Origin: Brachynemurus nebulosus
Lineage: Eukaryota; Arthropoda; Insecta; Neuroptera; Myrmeleontidae
Direction: 5' to 3'
Assembly: GCA_035578155.1 (NCBI GenBank)
Contig: JAPWDM010000009.1
Coordinates: 4,314,001 to 4,378,000 of the forward strand
DNA: 64,000 nt
The notes under the pieces: generated by a model
Database searches by the model: none
What the model saw: only the letters and a program-made list of their open reading frames with translations
What the model was told of the DNA's origin: nothing
Translations under genes and position numbers: made by a program
Shown here: in pieces, positions 22,981 to 34,390 of the stretch
Position numbering within the stretch: position 1 is the stretch's first letter
How the letters are laid out: each line of letters opens with the position of its first letter

Positions 22981-24028
22981 GTGAAAATGTTCATTAAATT
23001 GCCAAAATTTTATGTTAATAATTCATTTACTCAAAAAATTAAATTTATTTTCAACAGCACATCTGATTATTTTAAAAATCTGTATAGTTATACATCTTTA
23101 AACAGATTCACTGGTGTACTATGCTAAATTTTGGATTTTTGTCATAATTTTCATAATCATATTTGTTATATTTTATTTTATATTTCATTGTTACTTTATA
23201 TTTCATTGTCATATTTGTTATATTTTATAAATAATGAATTTTTCTTCATATTATTTTTTTTTTATATTTCAAAATTTATCAAATTTTTTGCTGATTTCAA
23301 TTATAGTTAACCTGCTTCAACTTGGCAAAATATTGAATTTTTCCAAAATGAAACCACTTGAAAATTGACATACTTGAGCATTTTTTTTTTTATAACCCTT
23401 TAAAAGTATTTGAATATCGATATTTATTAGCCGATTTTATCAACCCGATCAATTTGATCCGGTTTTTATTATCGAATGATTCTCATACGAGTTACACAAT
23501 AGAAATTATATCAAGCCATGTGAGTTAAAACAGTGATTACCATTCTAAATGCGTATAGATAGAAGAATCCTTTCAATATATCCTTTTCTTTGGACGGGAT
23601 GTATTTAAAAATAATAAATTGCATAATTTGTTTATTTTACTATTCAAATAGAGTCCTGTGTTTGTAAAAAAAAACCCTTTTTGATTTATAATATCATCGT
23701 CTCTTTTGATTTTGAATATTGGTTTTGCATTTCAATTGATCAGGATTGTATATTATTAACATTATTTTGATACGAGACTCTTTAATCTATCGTGAGATTT
23801 TTGGTAGAAATAGATAGATAACGCCTTCGGGATAATAAATTAGACATAATCCATGATTTATTTAAATTTTTGTTTACATAGGAATGAATAATTTGTTTAT
23901 CATAAAAATATGTAACGGTAAAAATTTGAAAAGACGATTCAGACCATTGAGGAAAATATTTAATTTTTCGAAAATAAGTCTTGGGACACAGTAAATCAAA
24001 AATTGTTTAGGAGATGCGTCTTTAAAAA
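22981..24028. other. AT-rich DNA, no feature recognised
   Basis: Local duplications of TTATATTTCATTGT and ATATTTGTTATATTTTAT occur at 23160-23230. No gene was seen. Confidence 0.5.
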
Positions 24029-24240
24029 AAGTAGCCATCTCGCAGCAACCTGCATAACATAGCGAATTTTTGAGTAGAAAAATTAATTTGTCTTGAAAAC
24101 ATGCTTACATAGAATAATGGTTTAAAGAAGTATCTTACGTGATTTTTTCTGCTTTTGTCATGCAAAATGGTGTAGAAAAAATTTTAAAAAAAAAACTTTG
24201 ATTTGAATTTTGGCAAATTTTAACAAGAAACAAACAAATT
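24029..24240 (-). mobile_element. Helentron-like repeat, 3'-terminal fragment
   Basis: In reverse complement this carries the 3' end of the family at 31598. AATTCGCTATGTTATGC is followed by a GCAG-GTTG-CTGC hairpin, and a block resembles the TAAACTATTGTTCTATG region. The 5' part is missing beyond about 24240. Confidence 0.55.
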
Positions 24241-25084
24241 TGATAATTAGTTTTTCAAACAAAATTTATTATATTATAAAATTAAAAGGAATATAAAATT
24301 TTTCTAGTAAATTACTTAATTAAATATAATTATTATATCAAACACTACAATATTTTTTTTATTTTAATATTTGCAAAATTTAACAAATTATAATATTCTA
24401 TTATAAGTTCATGTAACGCCCAAAACTATGAACTAATAAATCAATTTCATTTAAACGATTTTGTGAAGAATAAATAGGTAATTTATTAATCATACATATT
24501 TAAATTATTATTTAATAATTATGTGAAAATTCAATAACAGCAAAAACAATAAAAAATATTATGCAAATTACAAACATTAAAATTTTTGAAAAATAAAAAA
24601 TTTAAATTTAAAATTATTTTGTTATAAAATTATATTTATTACTGATTAATATACAAAACATAAATTATTGCACTTAATATTGTAATTTGTATTTGGTTTG
24701 GAAAAATTTTAATTATTAAAGAAAAAATAAAATAGGTACTATATTATTCTGCTATGGGTTTACAAAGATATAAAAAGTGGTTTTATAGGTAACTTCGACA
24801 AAGCTCAGTTATTCAGAAAATATTTTTAATCTAGATTTTGAATCCTTTAATAACTATATTCATAGGTCGCTTATGTCATGTCTTCTAAATGTATCTATAC
24901 AGCAATAATGTGTACTTTATCAAAAATCAGTTTTTCGGGGGTGTCGTAGTTAAAACCACATTTTGTCAAATGGGTCGGTCTGTCTGGCATATCTTTATAA
25001 TTTTATTTTTAGACCTATAGACATAAAATTTTGCAAAATTTGAAAATTTTCAAAAATTTTCCCATAGAATCCTTTTATGGCTCT
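24241..25084. other. AT-rich DNA, no feature recognised
   Basis: Extremely AT-rich sequence with no supported feature. Confidence 0.5.
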
Positions 25085-25781
25085 TTAAGGTACCATCACA
25101 GTGTGATCGGCCGAAAAATAATTAATTTTTGTAATTGTCTTCGGATGGATAGGATGGGGGAATGGGGATGAATTTCTTTTTACGATTAATACCGCTAAAC
25201 AATACAAAAATATATTTTTTATTCATTTTTATTTATTTATTTTTTATAATTATTATAATTTTTCCAAAAAAAGTGTCTTTAAAAAAGGGCGGATATTGGT
25301 GTCCCCGATTGAGACCGCAGTTTTCATTTGGAAAAAAAAATCAAATAGATTATCAATTTTTAGCTAAGCTACTATATTCCTATGGGAGCTGTTTTTTGAA
25401 ATCTTCCTATTTGTCCACACGAAAAACTATAAAAAATTTTGTACTTTTTATTCAAACCGTCGCCACTTTCTCAAATTTCATTGAAAAGCTCCCATAGGAA
25501 CTTAGTGGCTTACCTACATATTGATAATCTAATTAATCCTTTTTTTCAGATGAAAACTGCGGCCGCAATCGTGGACCCCAATATCCGCCCTTTTTTAAAG
25601 ACACTTTTTTCAAAAAATTATAATAATTATAAAAAATAAATAAAAAAAATATTTTTGTATTGTCAAATAGTGGTATTAATCGTAAACAAAAATTCATCCC
25701 CATTTCCCTATCCTATCCATCCGAAAAAAAATCGCGAAAATTGACTATTTTTCGGCCGATCATACTGTGATGGTACCTTAA
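25085..25781. mobile_element. TTAA-flanked foldback element, 689 bp, complete copy
   Basis: The element spans 25089-25777 between exact TTAA tetranucleotides. The ends are GGTACCATCACAGTGTGATC and its near complement at the right. Inverted similarity continues for roughly 300 bases on each side: ACCGCAGTTTTCATTTGG near 25313 pairs with CAGATGAAAACTGCGG near 25548, and GAATGGGGATGAATTT pairs with AAATTCATCCCCATTTCC. It is essentially one large hairpin with no coding capacity. Confidence 0.85.
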
Positions 25782-27324
25782 CAAAATTGCAAATTAATTT
25801 TTTTTTAATAAATTTAGTAATAATGGGCGGTATATTTTTTATGAAGAAAGTTGAAAATTTGCGATAAAATAACCAAAAACTAATCACTGAATTTTCTAAA
25901 ATATTTTATGACTATAAGACAGTACCCACATACTGGAAAATGCATCAAAGTAATACCAGTTAAAAATATTAACACTATGAGGCCAGAGCGCTTTCACAGT
26001 AAACTTCCCCGGAAACTGATAATATCTTTAAACAAATTTTATGTAAACAAATACATAAAATGATTCCACAGAGCACTAAATGATTCAACATGTATGTGTT
26101 ATGCAGGTCAAAAGACGAGTACATAATAATAATGCATAGTTTTTATTGTTTTGATAAAATACACATGTACGTACAAGCATATAACACACACATACATACA
26201 TATGTGGATAAAAATATTATTGTAAATAAAAGACGAAGCCTTGATATTTTGATAATAAAATATATTATGTACCTATATTTATATGTACAAAAAATGAAAA
26301 GTGTCCGGTACCACCTTTTTGATAAATATTTTTAAGTGTTTTGTTTATTATTCTAAATATTGATCGCGGTCGGCCTCTGTGGATGTTTTGTTTGGTTTCG
26401 GATGCCGAAACCATGGGACTGAATGTGTTAATAAATTTACAATTCCTAACTGAAACTAAAAAAATCTCTAAAGAAAAATATTTTGCCCATATAGTTTCTC
26501 ACGATCGATCAAATTCGTAGGGACCCAATAAATTAAAAATTTCATCTTAAACATATAAAACTAATTATTTATTAATGTATAATTCATAATTTTATTTAAT
26601 ATTCTGAATAAAATTAATATTTTTCAACTTTCAAATCAGTGCAGACGAATCTTTATATTTCGAAACCGTAAGGATGTAGCCACGATCCTTTTCATTATTA
26701 TTAAATATGATTCAATTAAAATTAATGCTAGTGCATAAATTATAATCCTGTTTCAAAGATTTAATATTTTAATTTCATATTTTCTTCCGGGCAGATATTT
26801 ATTTCAAATTTGCATATTGATATCGACGAGTTATTCTATAAGTAACTCGTCGACGGATATTTATAAAGATTTGAATAATTAAAATTTATGTAATTTTAAA
26901 ACGTAATTGAAATGAATATAGACCGGGTAATGGTAAAGTATTTGTGACGGAGAGAGACGGTAAAAATTATAGAGATGACATCTGTTACACCGGTTGATAC
27001 AATATATTTTGAATTATTTTATGAGTTTGAATGATCGTGTTAAGACGGAAGTTGATTATATTTTTCTCTTATAAAAAAAGGTGTATCAATCGGTGAGCAG
27101 TCTGTGTGCGTAAGGGGATTACTTACGAATATTATAAACTTGATTTTATTTTAAACTTCTTTAACGTACTGAATTTACTCCATACAATATTTTATTTATA
27201 TTTTTGTCGTCGAATTCACCCCCTAGTTCTTCAACAAACTCGAAGTTTGGAACCGAATAATTCAAATGAAGGTCTCCAAGTTGAATTTTATGAGATAAAA
27301 TTAATATAAACAATTATCAACTTT
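25782..27324. other. AT-rich DNA with two small hairpins
   Basis: GGTTTCGG-ATG-CCGAAACC lies at 26393-26411. A 10-bp perfect inverted repeat (CGACGAGTTA and its complement) lies at 26824-26852. No gene was recognised. Confidence 0.5.
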
Positions 27325-27640
<316 letters not shown>

Positions 27641-27739
27641 TTCTGTACATGGAATATTTTTTGAAAATGGTATCATGGTACTGAAAGTAGTTATTGATGT
27701 AGATATCAAAATAGCGATTTTTAAAATATTTGTCGGTCT

Positions 27740-28176
27740 GTCTGTCTGTTCACGCATCACGCAAAAACCATTGGACGGATTTTAATGAAATTTGGTTTGA
27801 TGATAACTTATTACCTAGGTCAACATCTAGGATACTTTTTACTCCGGGAAAATGTCTCATTCCCACGCAAGGGTGGATGCAGCTAGTTGAAAAGGGGGAG
27901 GCTGCCTCTAATCCCAAGAGGAATTTTGGGGAATTGTGTATTCTGAATTATATGTTTAACTGAAAAAAGTTACCCACGGGGAAACAGAGAAAAACCATTC
28001 TGAGCATGTGCGCCCATTATGCAAAAGCTATTAACGGATTTTAATGAAATTTGGTGTGGTGATAAGTTACTACCTGGGTCAACATCTAGGATGCTTTTTT
28101 CTCCGGAGTTATGTCCCATTCCAACGGAAAAATGGAATAACCATTTTGAGCATGTGCATGCATTACGCAAAAATTA
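27740..28176 (+). repeat. Two direct copies of a ~110-bp module of unknown class
   Basis: CATCACGCAAAAACCATTGG at 27755 and the CATTATGCAAAAGC segment at 28013 each introduce GGATTTTAATGAAATTTGG, then GATAA(C/G)TTA(T/C)TACC, GGTCAACATCTAGGAT and ACTCCGG or CTCCGG. A third weak GCATTACGCAAAAATTATT starts near 28160 and is cut by the palindrome at 28177. A related TGCAATGAAATTTGTAGG module lies at 33720-33900. This GATTTTNATGAAATTTGG wording is common in arthropod interspersed repeats. Confidence 0.6.
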
Positions 28177-28210
28177 TTAAAAAACATGGGATCGTTGCTT
28201 TGTCACTTTT

Positions 28211-28283
28211 CATAACAAAAATCGTATAAACAGGAGTCGACTTTCGGCCATTACGCCATCATCAGGTGAAAAGCACAACTGTG
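28211..28283 (-). ncRNA. Hammerhead-ribozyme-like motif, minus strand, weak stem I
   Basis: Read on the minus strand, the core CTGATGA, stem II TGGC-GTAATG-GCC, GAAA and the palindromic AGTCGACT followed by C are all intact. The proximal stem I pair next to the predicted cleavage site is C opposite C instead of G-C, and the distal GTTATG no longer has a perfect partner. This copy is likely to be impaired compared with the plus-strand copy at 28274. Confidence 0.45.
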
Positions 28284-28343
28284 TTCACCTGATGATGGCG
28301 TAATGGCCGAAAGTCGACTCGTGTTTATACGATTTTTGTTGTG
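28274..28343 (+). ncRNA. Hammerhead-ribozyme-like motif, plus strand
   Basis: Elements in order: distal stem I CACAAC (28274-28279), proximal stem I CAC (28286-28288), core CUGAUGA (28289-28295), an extra U, stem II GGC (28297-28299), loop GUAAUG, GCC (28306-28308), core GAAA (28309-28312), self-complementary stem III AGTC/GACT (28312-28319), C at 28320 as predicted cleavage nucleotide, proximal stem I GUG (28321-28323), and distal GUUGUG (28338-28343). All hammerhead-invariant core bases are present. The loopless stem III resembles retroelement hammerheads thought to act as dimers. The unpaired U before stem II departs from the usual closing G-C pair, so activity is unproven. Confidence 0.55.
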
Positions 28344-28377
28344 AAAAGTGACAAAGCAACGATCCCATGTTTTTTAA

Positions 28378-29503
28378 TATGGATTTTCACAAAGTAAACC
28401 TTTCCAATATTAACTATTTAGCAAAAATTATTGTTCTATGCAAGTTCTGTATAATTATTACACTTATATACTCCTCATTGAGTTTATAACATACGTCGTG
28501 CGAACGACGTCTCGTTATATATTTGCTAGTGTTAAATATTTTTAATTTTGAGGAAAATAAAAAGGTAGTATTGGAAAATTATGCCAATTTTATATCTCTA
28601 ACAATCAGACCTCAGTTACAAATTTTGAATTTCGGGCATCAAATAAACGTTATGATGTCACAAAGATAAAAATTCAGTATCAAAATGTATTTTATACTAC
28701 TGTTAATTTTTTTTTTTTTTTTTTTTTTGAAAATGAAGAGAATAAATTAATATTCCAAATTTTTAAATTGGTTCAAGTAGCCTTGAATTCACACATAATT
28801 ACCTATTAACGACTTATTTATGGAAAAAAAGCAACCTAACATCGGCGTTGTGCTTGACTTATTCCCACTTAATAAATATTAATGAATTAAATATAAAAAA
28901 AAACCTCTTTCTGCCTTTGTCAAAATTATTTTTTTTTGTTTAAAATGCAATAAAAATACATTTAACTGATTCAGAGTGAATATAGTTGAATGATATGGAT
29001 GAATAACGTATGAATAAACTCTACCACGAATAAAACCGAAAATGCCGTTTTCTTTAAAAACAAAACAGTAATAATTTTTGGTTGTCTTTTGTTTGTTATC
29101 TTTATTATCGAATGTGAATTTGGTAGGAAAAAAAAGACTGGCGTTACTACCGTATAGGTAAGCATACATAATCTATAATGTTATAGTAGGTGAATATGTA
29201 TTTATAATCTATAGGCGTTATCTATTATATGTACATATAAATTTAGTGGTGGTTTATATACATATTTATGCTTCACTTGTTATACATTTCGGTGTCTATG
29301 TTATGCTTTATGTTGGTAGTACTACATTAAATACTGATATTTGATGTTTCCACTTTTCAGTGATGATGAATACAGTCATTGACCACTGAAATCGGATTTC
29401 ATGTTGGTATTTCGTATGATTTCTTTGGGATTCAACTGTACACAACAATCGAATTGTTTTTCCTTTGAAACTCTTTGATTTTGTTACTGGAAATCCATGA
29501 AAG
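28378..29503. other. AT-rich DNA, no feature recognised
   Basis: A poly-T tract lies at about 28709-28728. No gene, RNA or delimitable element was supported. Confidence 0.5.
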
Positions 29504-30110
29504 TACACTAGCGGAGTGTTTTTCAAATCAAAGTTTTTAATTCAGCGCTTGATTTTCCAAAGAGCCACCAAAAGCTCTTTTTTCTTGATTTTTCAAATTC
29601 ATGTAAAGTATGCAAAAAAATTTTTTTCTGAAAAAACAATAGCTAATCCTTGTAGAGAATTTATTCGAGTTTTTAAAACACTCGTTCAATTTTCTGTGTG
29701 ATCATTGGTTGCTGAGATATCGATGGTCAAAGACGAAATGATTCTTTTCCATTCAAAGTCCGATATCTCAGCGAGAAGTGGTCGTATAAAAGTCTATAAA
29801 AAAGCAAGTTAAAGCTGAATGAACAAGTTATCCGGTTCATATGGTGGTTAAGTCGGGAAAATCTTTTCCAAGTCCGTGGACCAAAAAAATTTCGAAAATT
29901 TTTTTTTTCAGTATATTTATTAGGATTGCGCCACACACGTTGCTTTGAAAATTTTTTTATCGTAAGATCTCGAAACTAGAAACTTCCAGCTTTAAATTGC
30001 TTTGCTTACGACTCCGATACGACCATTTTTCACGAAGATAGAGCCATTCGAAAAATCGCTAAAAATTTGAAATTTTTTTTTGATCCTTTAATTATATTTC
30101 CGCTAGTGTA
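29504..30110. mobile_element. TA-flanked element with short TIRs, 603 bp
   Basis: The element spans 29506-30108. It begins CACTAGCGGA and ends TCCGCTAGTG, a 10-bp perfect inverted repeat with TA on both sides. Imperfect internal inverted blocks include GAGATATCGATGGTCAAAG opposite CATTCAAAGTCCGATATCTC at 29712-29768. Because the TIR is short, assignment to a Tc1/mariner-type MITE is tentative. Confidence 0.55.
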
Positions 30111-31147
30111 TTTATTCTTACCCCCGTATAGAAGCCATAACATCAGGTCAATATTTGTATCGTGTTACTACTGAGGACTGTTACTTTTTTCTTGAGAACA
30201 TTTCCACGGAAATAATAATATTTTCCAGGGGTAAAAAATAGCCAATTACATTGTCTGTCCCTCAACCTTTTTCTGTACAAAGCTGAAAATTTGGTTTAAC
30301 GGTTGAGGCGTGAAGGAAAGTAAAAAAAAACCAACAAATTCACTTTCACATTTATAATATTAGTCAGGATGCTAAATATGCTCCTTAATTTTTGTTGTTT
30401 CTAATCCAATCAGTAGGGAAATTTGAAGGAATTTCAAAAGAAATTGGTAGCTTAAAAATCTTGGTCAAGTTGGATTATGTTAGATTAACTTAAGTATTTA
30501 AGCGTACAGAAATTGGTGAAAATTAACACAATAGATTTATAAAAAAATTGGAAATTCATTAAAAAAATTATTTTCTGTAATAAACACCACCCACATCATA
30601 ATTGTTAATACTTTATGTATGGTTCATTTCAGTTAAATTTAACCATGCTTTGTCACTTTGAATTTAAATAATTTCCGTTTTCTTGGCTTTATCTCTTTTA
30701 TTATTGCATTTATGTAAATTTTAAATTTGCGGTTTATTTTTAGAAAAGAATAGAAGATTGATTTGTTTCGAGTATAAGAATTATTTAATTTTTTAACGAA
30801 AACTCATGATCAATTTTATCTGAAATGAGGTATACGTTATATGATACATCTATGTAAATGAAAACTGTAGAAAACCACCTCGCTGGTGTCAGAAATTTAG
30901 AATAATTTTTGGGGGATTTTGCAAAAAATGTGGAAATCACTTCTGACGCTCAGAACGTTTTACAATTTCGTTTTGGTCAACAAATTTGGATCTTGTTCGA
31001 CCATTTATCATACCGATTTTGGTTTTGAGAGTCCGAATTTTTTGATTGTAGACTGTACTCTAAAAAAAAATCATTCATACCTACATATATACCTAGTACA
31101 CCTATCTGTTTGATCCATTAAATAATAATATGTTGTAGCAGCTTTAA

Positions 31148-31220
<73 letters not shown>

Positions 31221-31487
31221 GTGGACTTCATATAATACGATATGCATAAATTAATAATATATTTACCAATTAGTATAGTTCTTTGACCAACTGCTGCTTT
31301 TAAACTTCACATATTACAACGTTCAGAACAAACTAACACTATTTAAAATCAATTGCATATTAATTATATTGCCCCTATATTAACTATTATTACTATAACA
31401 TATACGTACTGTTACACTACTCAACATAAAGTTTGAAACCACCCAAAAAAATACAATAAACCAACTCTTACTACTTACGGTATCTGG
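30111..31487. other. AT-rich DNA with a (TA)n tract
   Basis: A (TA)n microsatellite of about 69 bases lies at 31151-31219. No coding region was recognised. Confidence 0.5.
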
Positions 31488-31716
31488 TGCGAGATAGTCA
31501 GGGACAAAAATGTATCTCAAAAAAAAATTTATTTTATCAAAAATTAAATGTGTTAATAATTCTTTAGCTATTATATTTGTATACCACTTTTGTTTTTAGC
31601 GAATTTCCAGAATGGAATTCAGCTATTACAGCCACTGTCATAACGCGACCTGAGCTCGGGACCATGGCAGAAATTTGTTTTGAGGTCCCTAGAAACCGAA
31701 AATAATATTCGCTAAA

Positions 31717-31806
<90 letters not shown>

Positions 31807-32510
31807 GCACGATAAGTCTCGAACGAAATGTCCTAGGATTACGAAATTTGGTGAAAATATTGGAAGTCCCAAACCGGTGGACGAGTTCGTTAACCAGACA
31901 CGTCTGATGCCAGGAACATGGTGTTTGTTCTTGCAAAAAATTAGTTTTTTGCCAAAATTTCCACTTAACCAACAATTTTTGCGAAATTTTTTTACACCGT
32001 TTAAAAGAGGAGAAAAAATTACATAGAAAAGGTCTTTAAACTATTGTTCTATGTCAACTAGTTTCCGAGAAAAACTAACTTTTATAAACGGAAATTCGCT
32101 ATGTTATGCAGGATGCCGCGACAGGGGTATTTTTAAATTTGCGCCCGCTTATGTTGTAGCAATATAAAAATATTGTTGAAAAAGCGTTGTAAAACCGTTG
32201 TAAAATGATGTTCATAAAATTATATTTCAAAAACGGCGCGGTTAATAATTTTTATTTGTTATTAAATATGATTTGTAACTTTGTATTTTAGAACATATTA
32301 AATTTTTATCAAATTCCTTTGACTCGTTATCATTTTATTCAAAAAAATTGTGTGAATATATCAACTTATCATAGGAGCCCGTGTTCGTTTTTCTCAAAAT
32401 TGGGGCGGTCAATTTTTTTTCCGGTATAGCCTTGTATTATTGGTATTGAATTAAATAAATATCTAGAGAAGTTTCGTTAAACTCTTTTGAAAAATCGTTT
32501 TTCGGACCAA
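31488..32510 (+). repeat. Dispersed repeat family U, interrupted copy
   Basis: The outer parts (31488-31597 and 32131-32510) align with 17678-18175. The Helentron-like element at 31598-32130 separates TATACCACTTTTGTTTTT from GCCCGCTTATGTTGTAGC, which are nearly adjacent in the uninterrupted copy. This gives the relative age: family U inserted first, the Helentron-like element second. Confidence 0.8.
31598..32130 (+). mobile_element. Helentron-associated (DINE-1/HINE-like) element with internal (TA)n
   Basis: The left end is AGCGAATTTCC. Its inverted copy GGAAATTCGCT lies about 30 bases inside the right end, which closes ATGTTATGCAGGATGCCGCG then ACAGGGGTAT with an imperfect hairpin. A (TA)n tract of about 82 bases occupies 31721-31802. 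Subterminal inverted repeats, a central microsatellite, a 3' hairpin, a T-rich target and no clear target duplication together match Helentron-associated non-autonomous elements. The plus-strand interior contains CCAGACACGTCTGATGCC, conserved in the other copies. No Rep/helicase frame is present. Confidence 0.6.
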
Positions 32511-33134
32511 CGACCTTAAATTATTAATACTTTACAGTCCGCAACACCCGTATAAGAAGTTGATTACGGCCAGTTATCACACATGACTGTGATGCTTCCG
32601 TGAACGAGTGTTGGTCGGTAACATGAGTAACACATTCTCAAGATAAATAAATATATCAATAAAAAAAAGTTTCGGCAATTTCGTCTATTGATTGTCCCCC
32701 GTACGGAACCCTAATTATGCGAGCCCGACTCGCTCTTGGTTAATCTTTTCTTTCTCTTTGATTCCGAGTGGATGTGCCAAAGTTTTTCGACCCAGTGTAC
32801 CTGCGACATTATTCATATATACCTATCTTATGTGTGTTAATTAACGAAATACGTTCATTGTAATATATTCGATGTCCTTATCCAACACTAATGGATGTTC
32901 AATGAAGTAAAAAAGAATAAATATGTGTAAACAAAACAAAGTAGGTGTTATATGTATATTTTATTACGGTCACACTCGCGCAGCAGCTACGGATTTCGTA
33001 GTTGTAGTCGCACAGCGCCACCTATGGTATAATGAACAGTAAAGTGTACTAACTAAAGTAACAAACATTAAACTACACTAAAATACTGACACAACCCATT
33101 CAACTAAATAGTACTTTGGTTACTACTAGTAGGC
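32511..33134. other. AT-rich DNA with a widespread insect repeat motif
   Basis: GTACGGAACCCTAATTATGC followed by GAGCCCGACTCGCTCTTGG lies at 32701-32740. From memory, near-identical wording (TACGGAACCCTAAA..GCGAG.CCGACTCGCACTTGG) is abundant in lepidopteran and other insect repeats. Flanking limits could not be set, and there is no gene. Confidence 0.45.
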
Positions 33135-34390
33135 TATAGGGGAAAGTGGACTTGGTTGAACCATTGTCTTCGATGGACCATCACCTTATATTGAAAGGTA
33201 GTTCTAACTCTTCCCGTTGTAGTACTACTTGTGTAATTACTTTAGAAAATTTTCAATTCCAGTATTTTTAAGTACACAGAAATCAGTTTTTGTCAGGTTC
33301 TTAAAAAAATGTCCCTCCAAAGTGCATAATATGAATGAAAAGTAAAAAAAAGTAAAAAATTTGGACATTAATTTGTGATGAAGTTAGTTGCTGACTATTT
33401 TTAACGCATTTTACCATCAGATTACATATGGGTAAGTATATAAAATGACGTACAGATTGTTTTAAGATTGACATAAAAATACGCTGCCAATGGGATGTGA
33501 CACACAAGTTCCTCGTACTTGTAGAAGACTTTAAAACAGTATTCTATCAAATATATACATATACCGTGAAATTATATTTTCGCCTTAAAGTTCATTAAAA
33601 ATTGTTGTAAATTATAAAATAATAGTAAAAATATTTTAGAAACTAACCCACAAAATACTTGAAAAATTTAAGCGAATTGGGACTAGCAGTAAATAAGCTA
33701 TTGACATTTAATGGGATTTCATGGTAGCACCGTGGATACTACTACTCCGAATGCAATGAAATTTGTAGGGGACCATCTAGGAATACCAGACCGCATAATT
33801 TCTGACAATTTCATAAAAAAGAATTGAATAGTTCAGAAGTTATGCTACCTGGTTCAAACTGGCGACACATAGACGGATGGATGGATAGACAAAAATTGTT
33901 CAGGAAGTTCTAAAACGTAAAATGTGCGTAAAAATTTTATTTTGGAGGGAAAAAATTTTTTATTTTTCAAAGGTGATCACAATACTTCCGCTACTTTAGT
34001 AATCTCGGAAGCAAAATGGTCTAACGTCACAAACAAATGCAATTAGAGCCAATTTAGACGCACATAGTTTTCTGTCTCTCTTCCTTTTTGTTATATTAGA
34101 GTAACTACAGCACCTTACCGTTCTACGTCCAATTTTGCGTCATTTATTAATGTTGTGAGGCCGTTTTTAGTTAATTTGACCTGTACACTATATCGAAAGT
34201 ATTACGACATTACACTAATAAATTTTTAGGTTTACAGTGAAACTAGTTTTAATGTGTGAATATGGTTGTGTAATATACAAATGTATGAAGTTTGTATTCT
34301 ACTGTATTAGGCAACTTAATTCATTTTAGTCCTCAAGGAATAAGACGAAAGGGTCTAAATGGTTCAGTTAAGGCAGCTCTCCCCTATTAT
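33135..34390. mobile_element. Possible Tigger-like element with decayed TIRs
   Basis: TATAGGGGAAAGTGGACTTG at 33135 and, inverted, TAATAGGGGAGAGCTGCC at the right (ending 34390) are similar, and each continues to GAACCATT a short distance inside. TA-flanked TAGGGGA-type ends resemble Tigger-like elements. The span is about 1.25 kb with no transposase relic. It includes a module at 33720-33900 related to 27740-28176, so later insertions are likely. Confidence 0.4.

Larger units (their letters stand above)
28177..28377. mobile_element. Palindromic Penelope-like remnant carrying inverted ribozyme motifs
   Basis: Arms of about 94 bases (28177-28270 and 28284-28377) are near-exact reverse complements with a 13-base centre. 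Each arm contains CTGATGATGGCGTAATGG, then CCGAAAGTCGACTC, then ATACGATTTTTGTT, then GTGACAAAGCAACGATCCCA. A single partial arm recurs at 57960-58080. Inverted terminal copies and an internal hammerhead-like motif fit the pseudo-LTR regions of Penelope-like retroelements. No reverse transcriptase or GIY-YIG frame is present here, so the class is inferred from structure. Confidence 0.55.

Noticed and set aside
26824..26852. 10-bp hairpin CGACGAGTTA as a possible regulatory RNA structure or terminator
   Set aside because: Isolated, without a neighbouring gene. Chance inverted repeats of this length are plausible in 64 kb.
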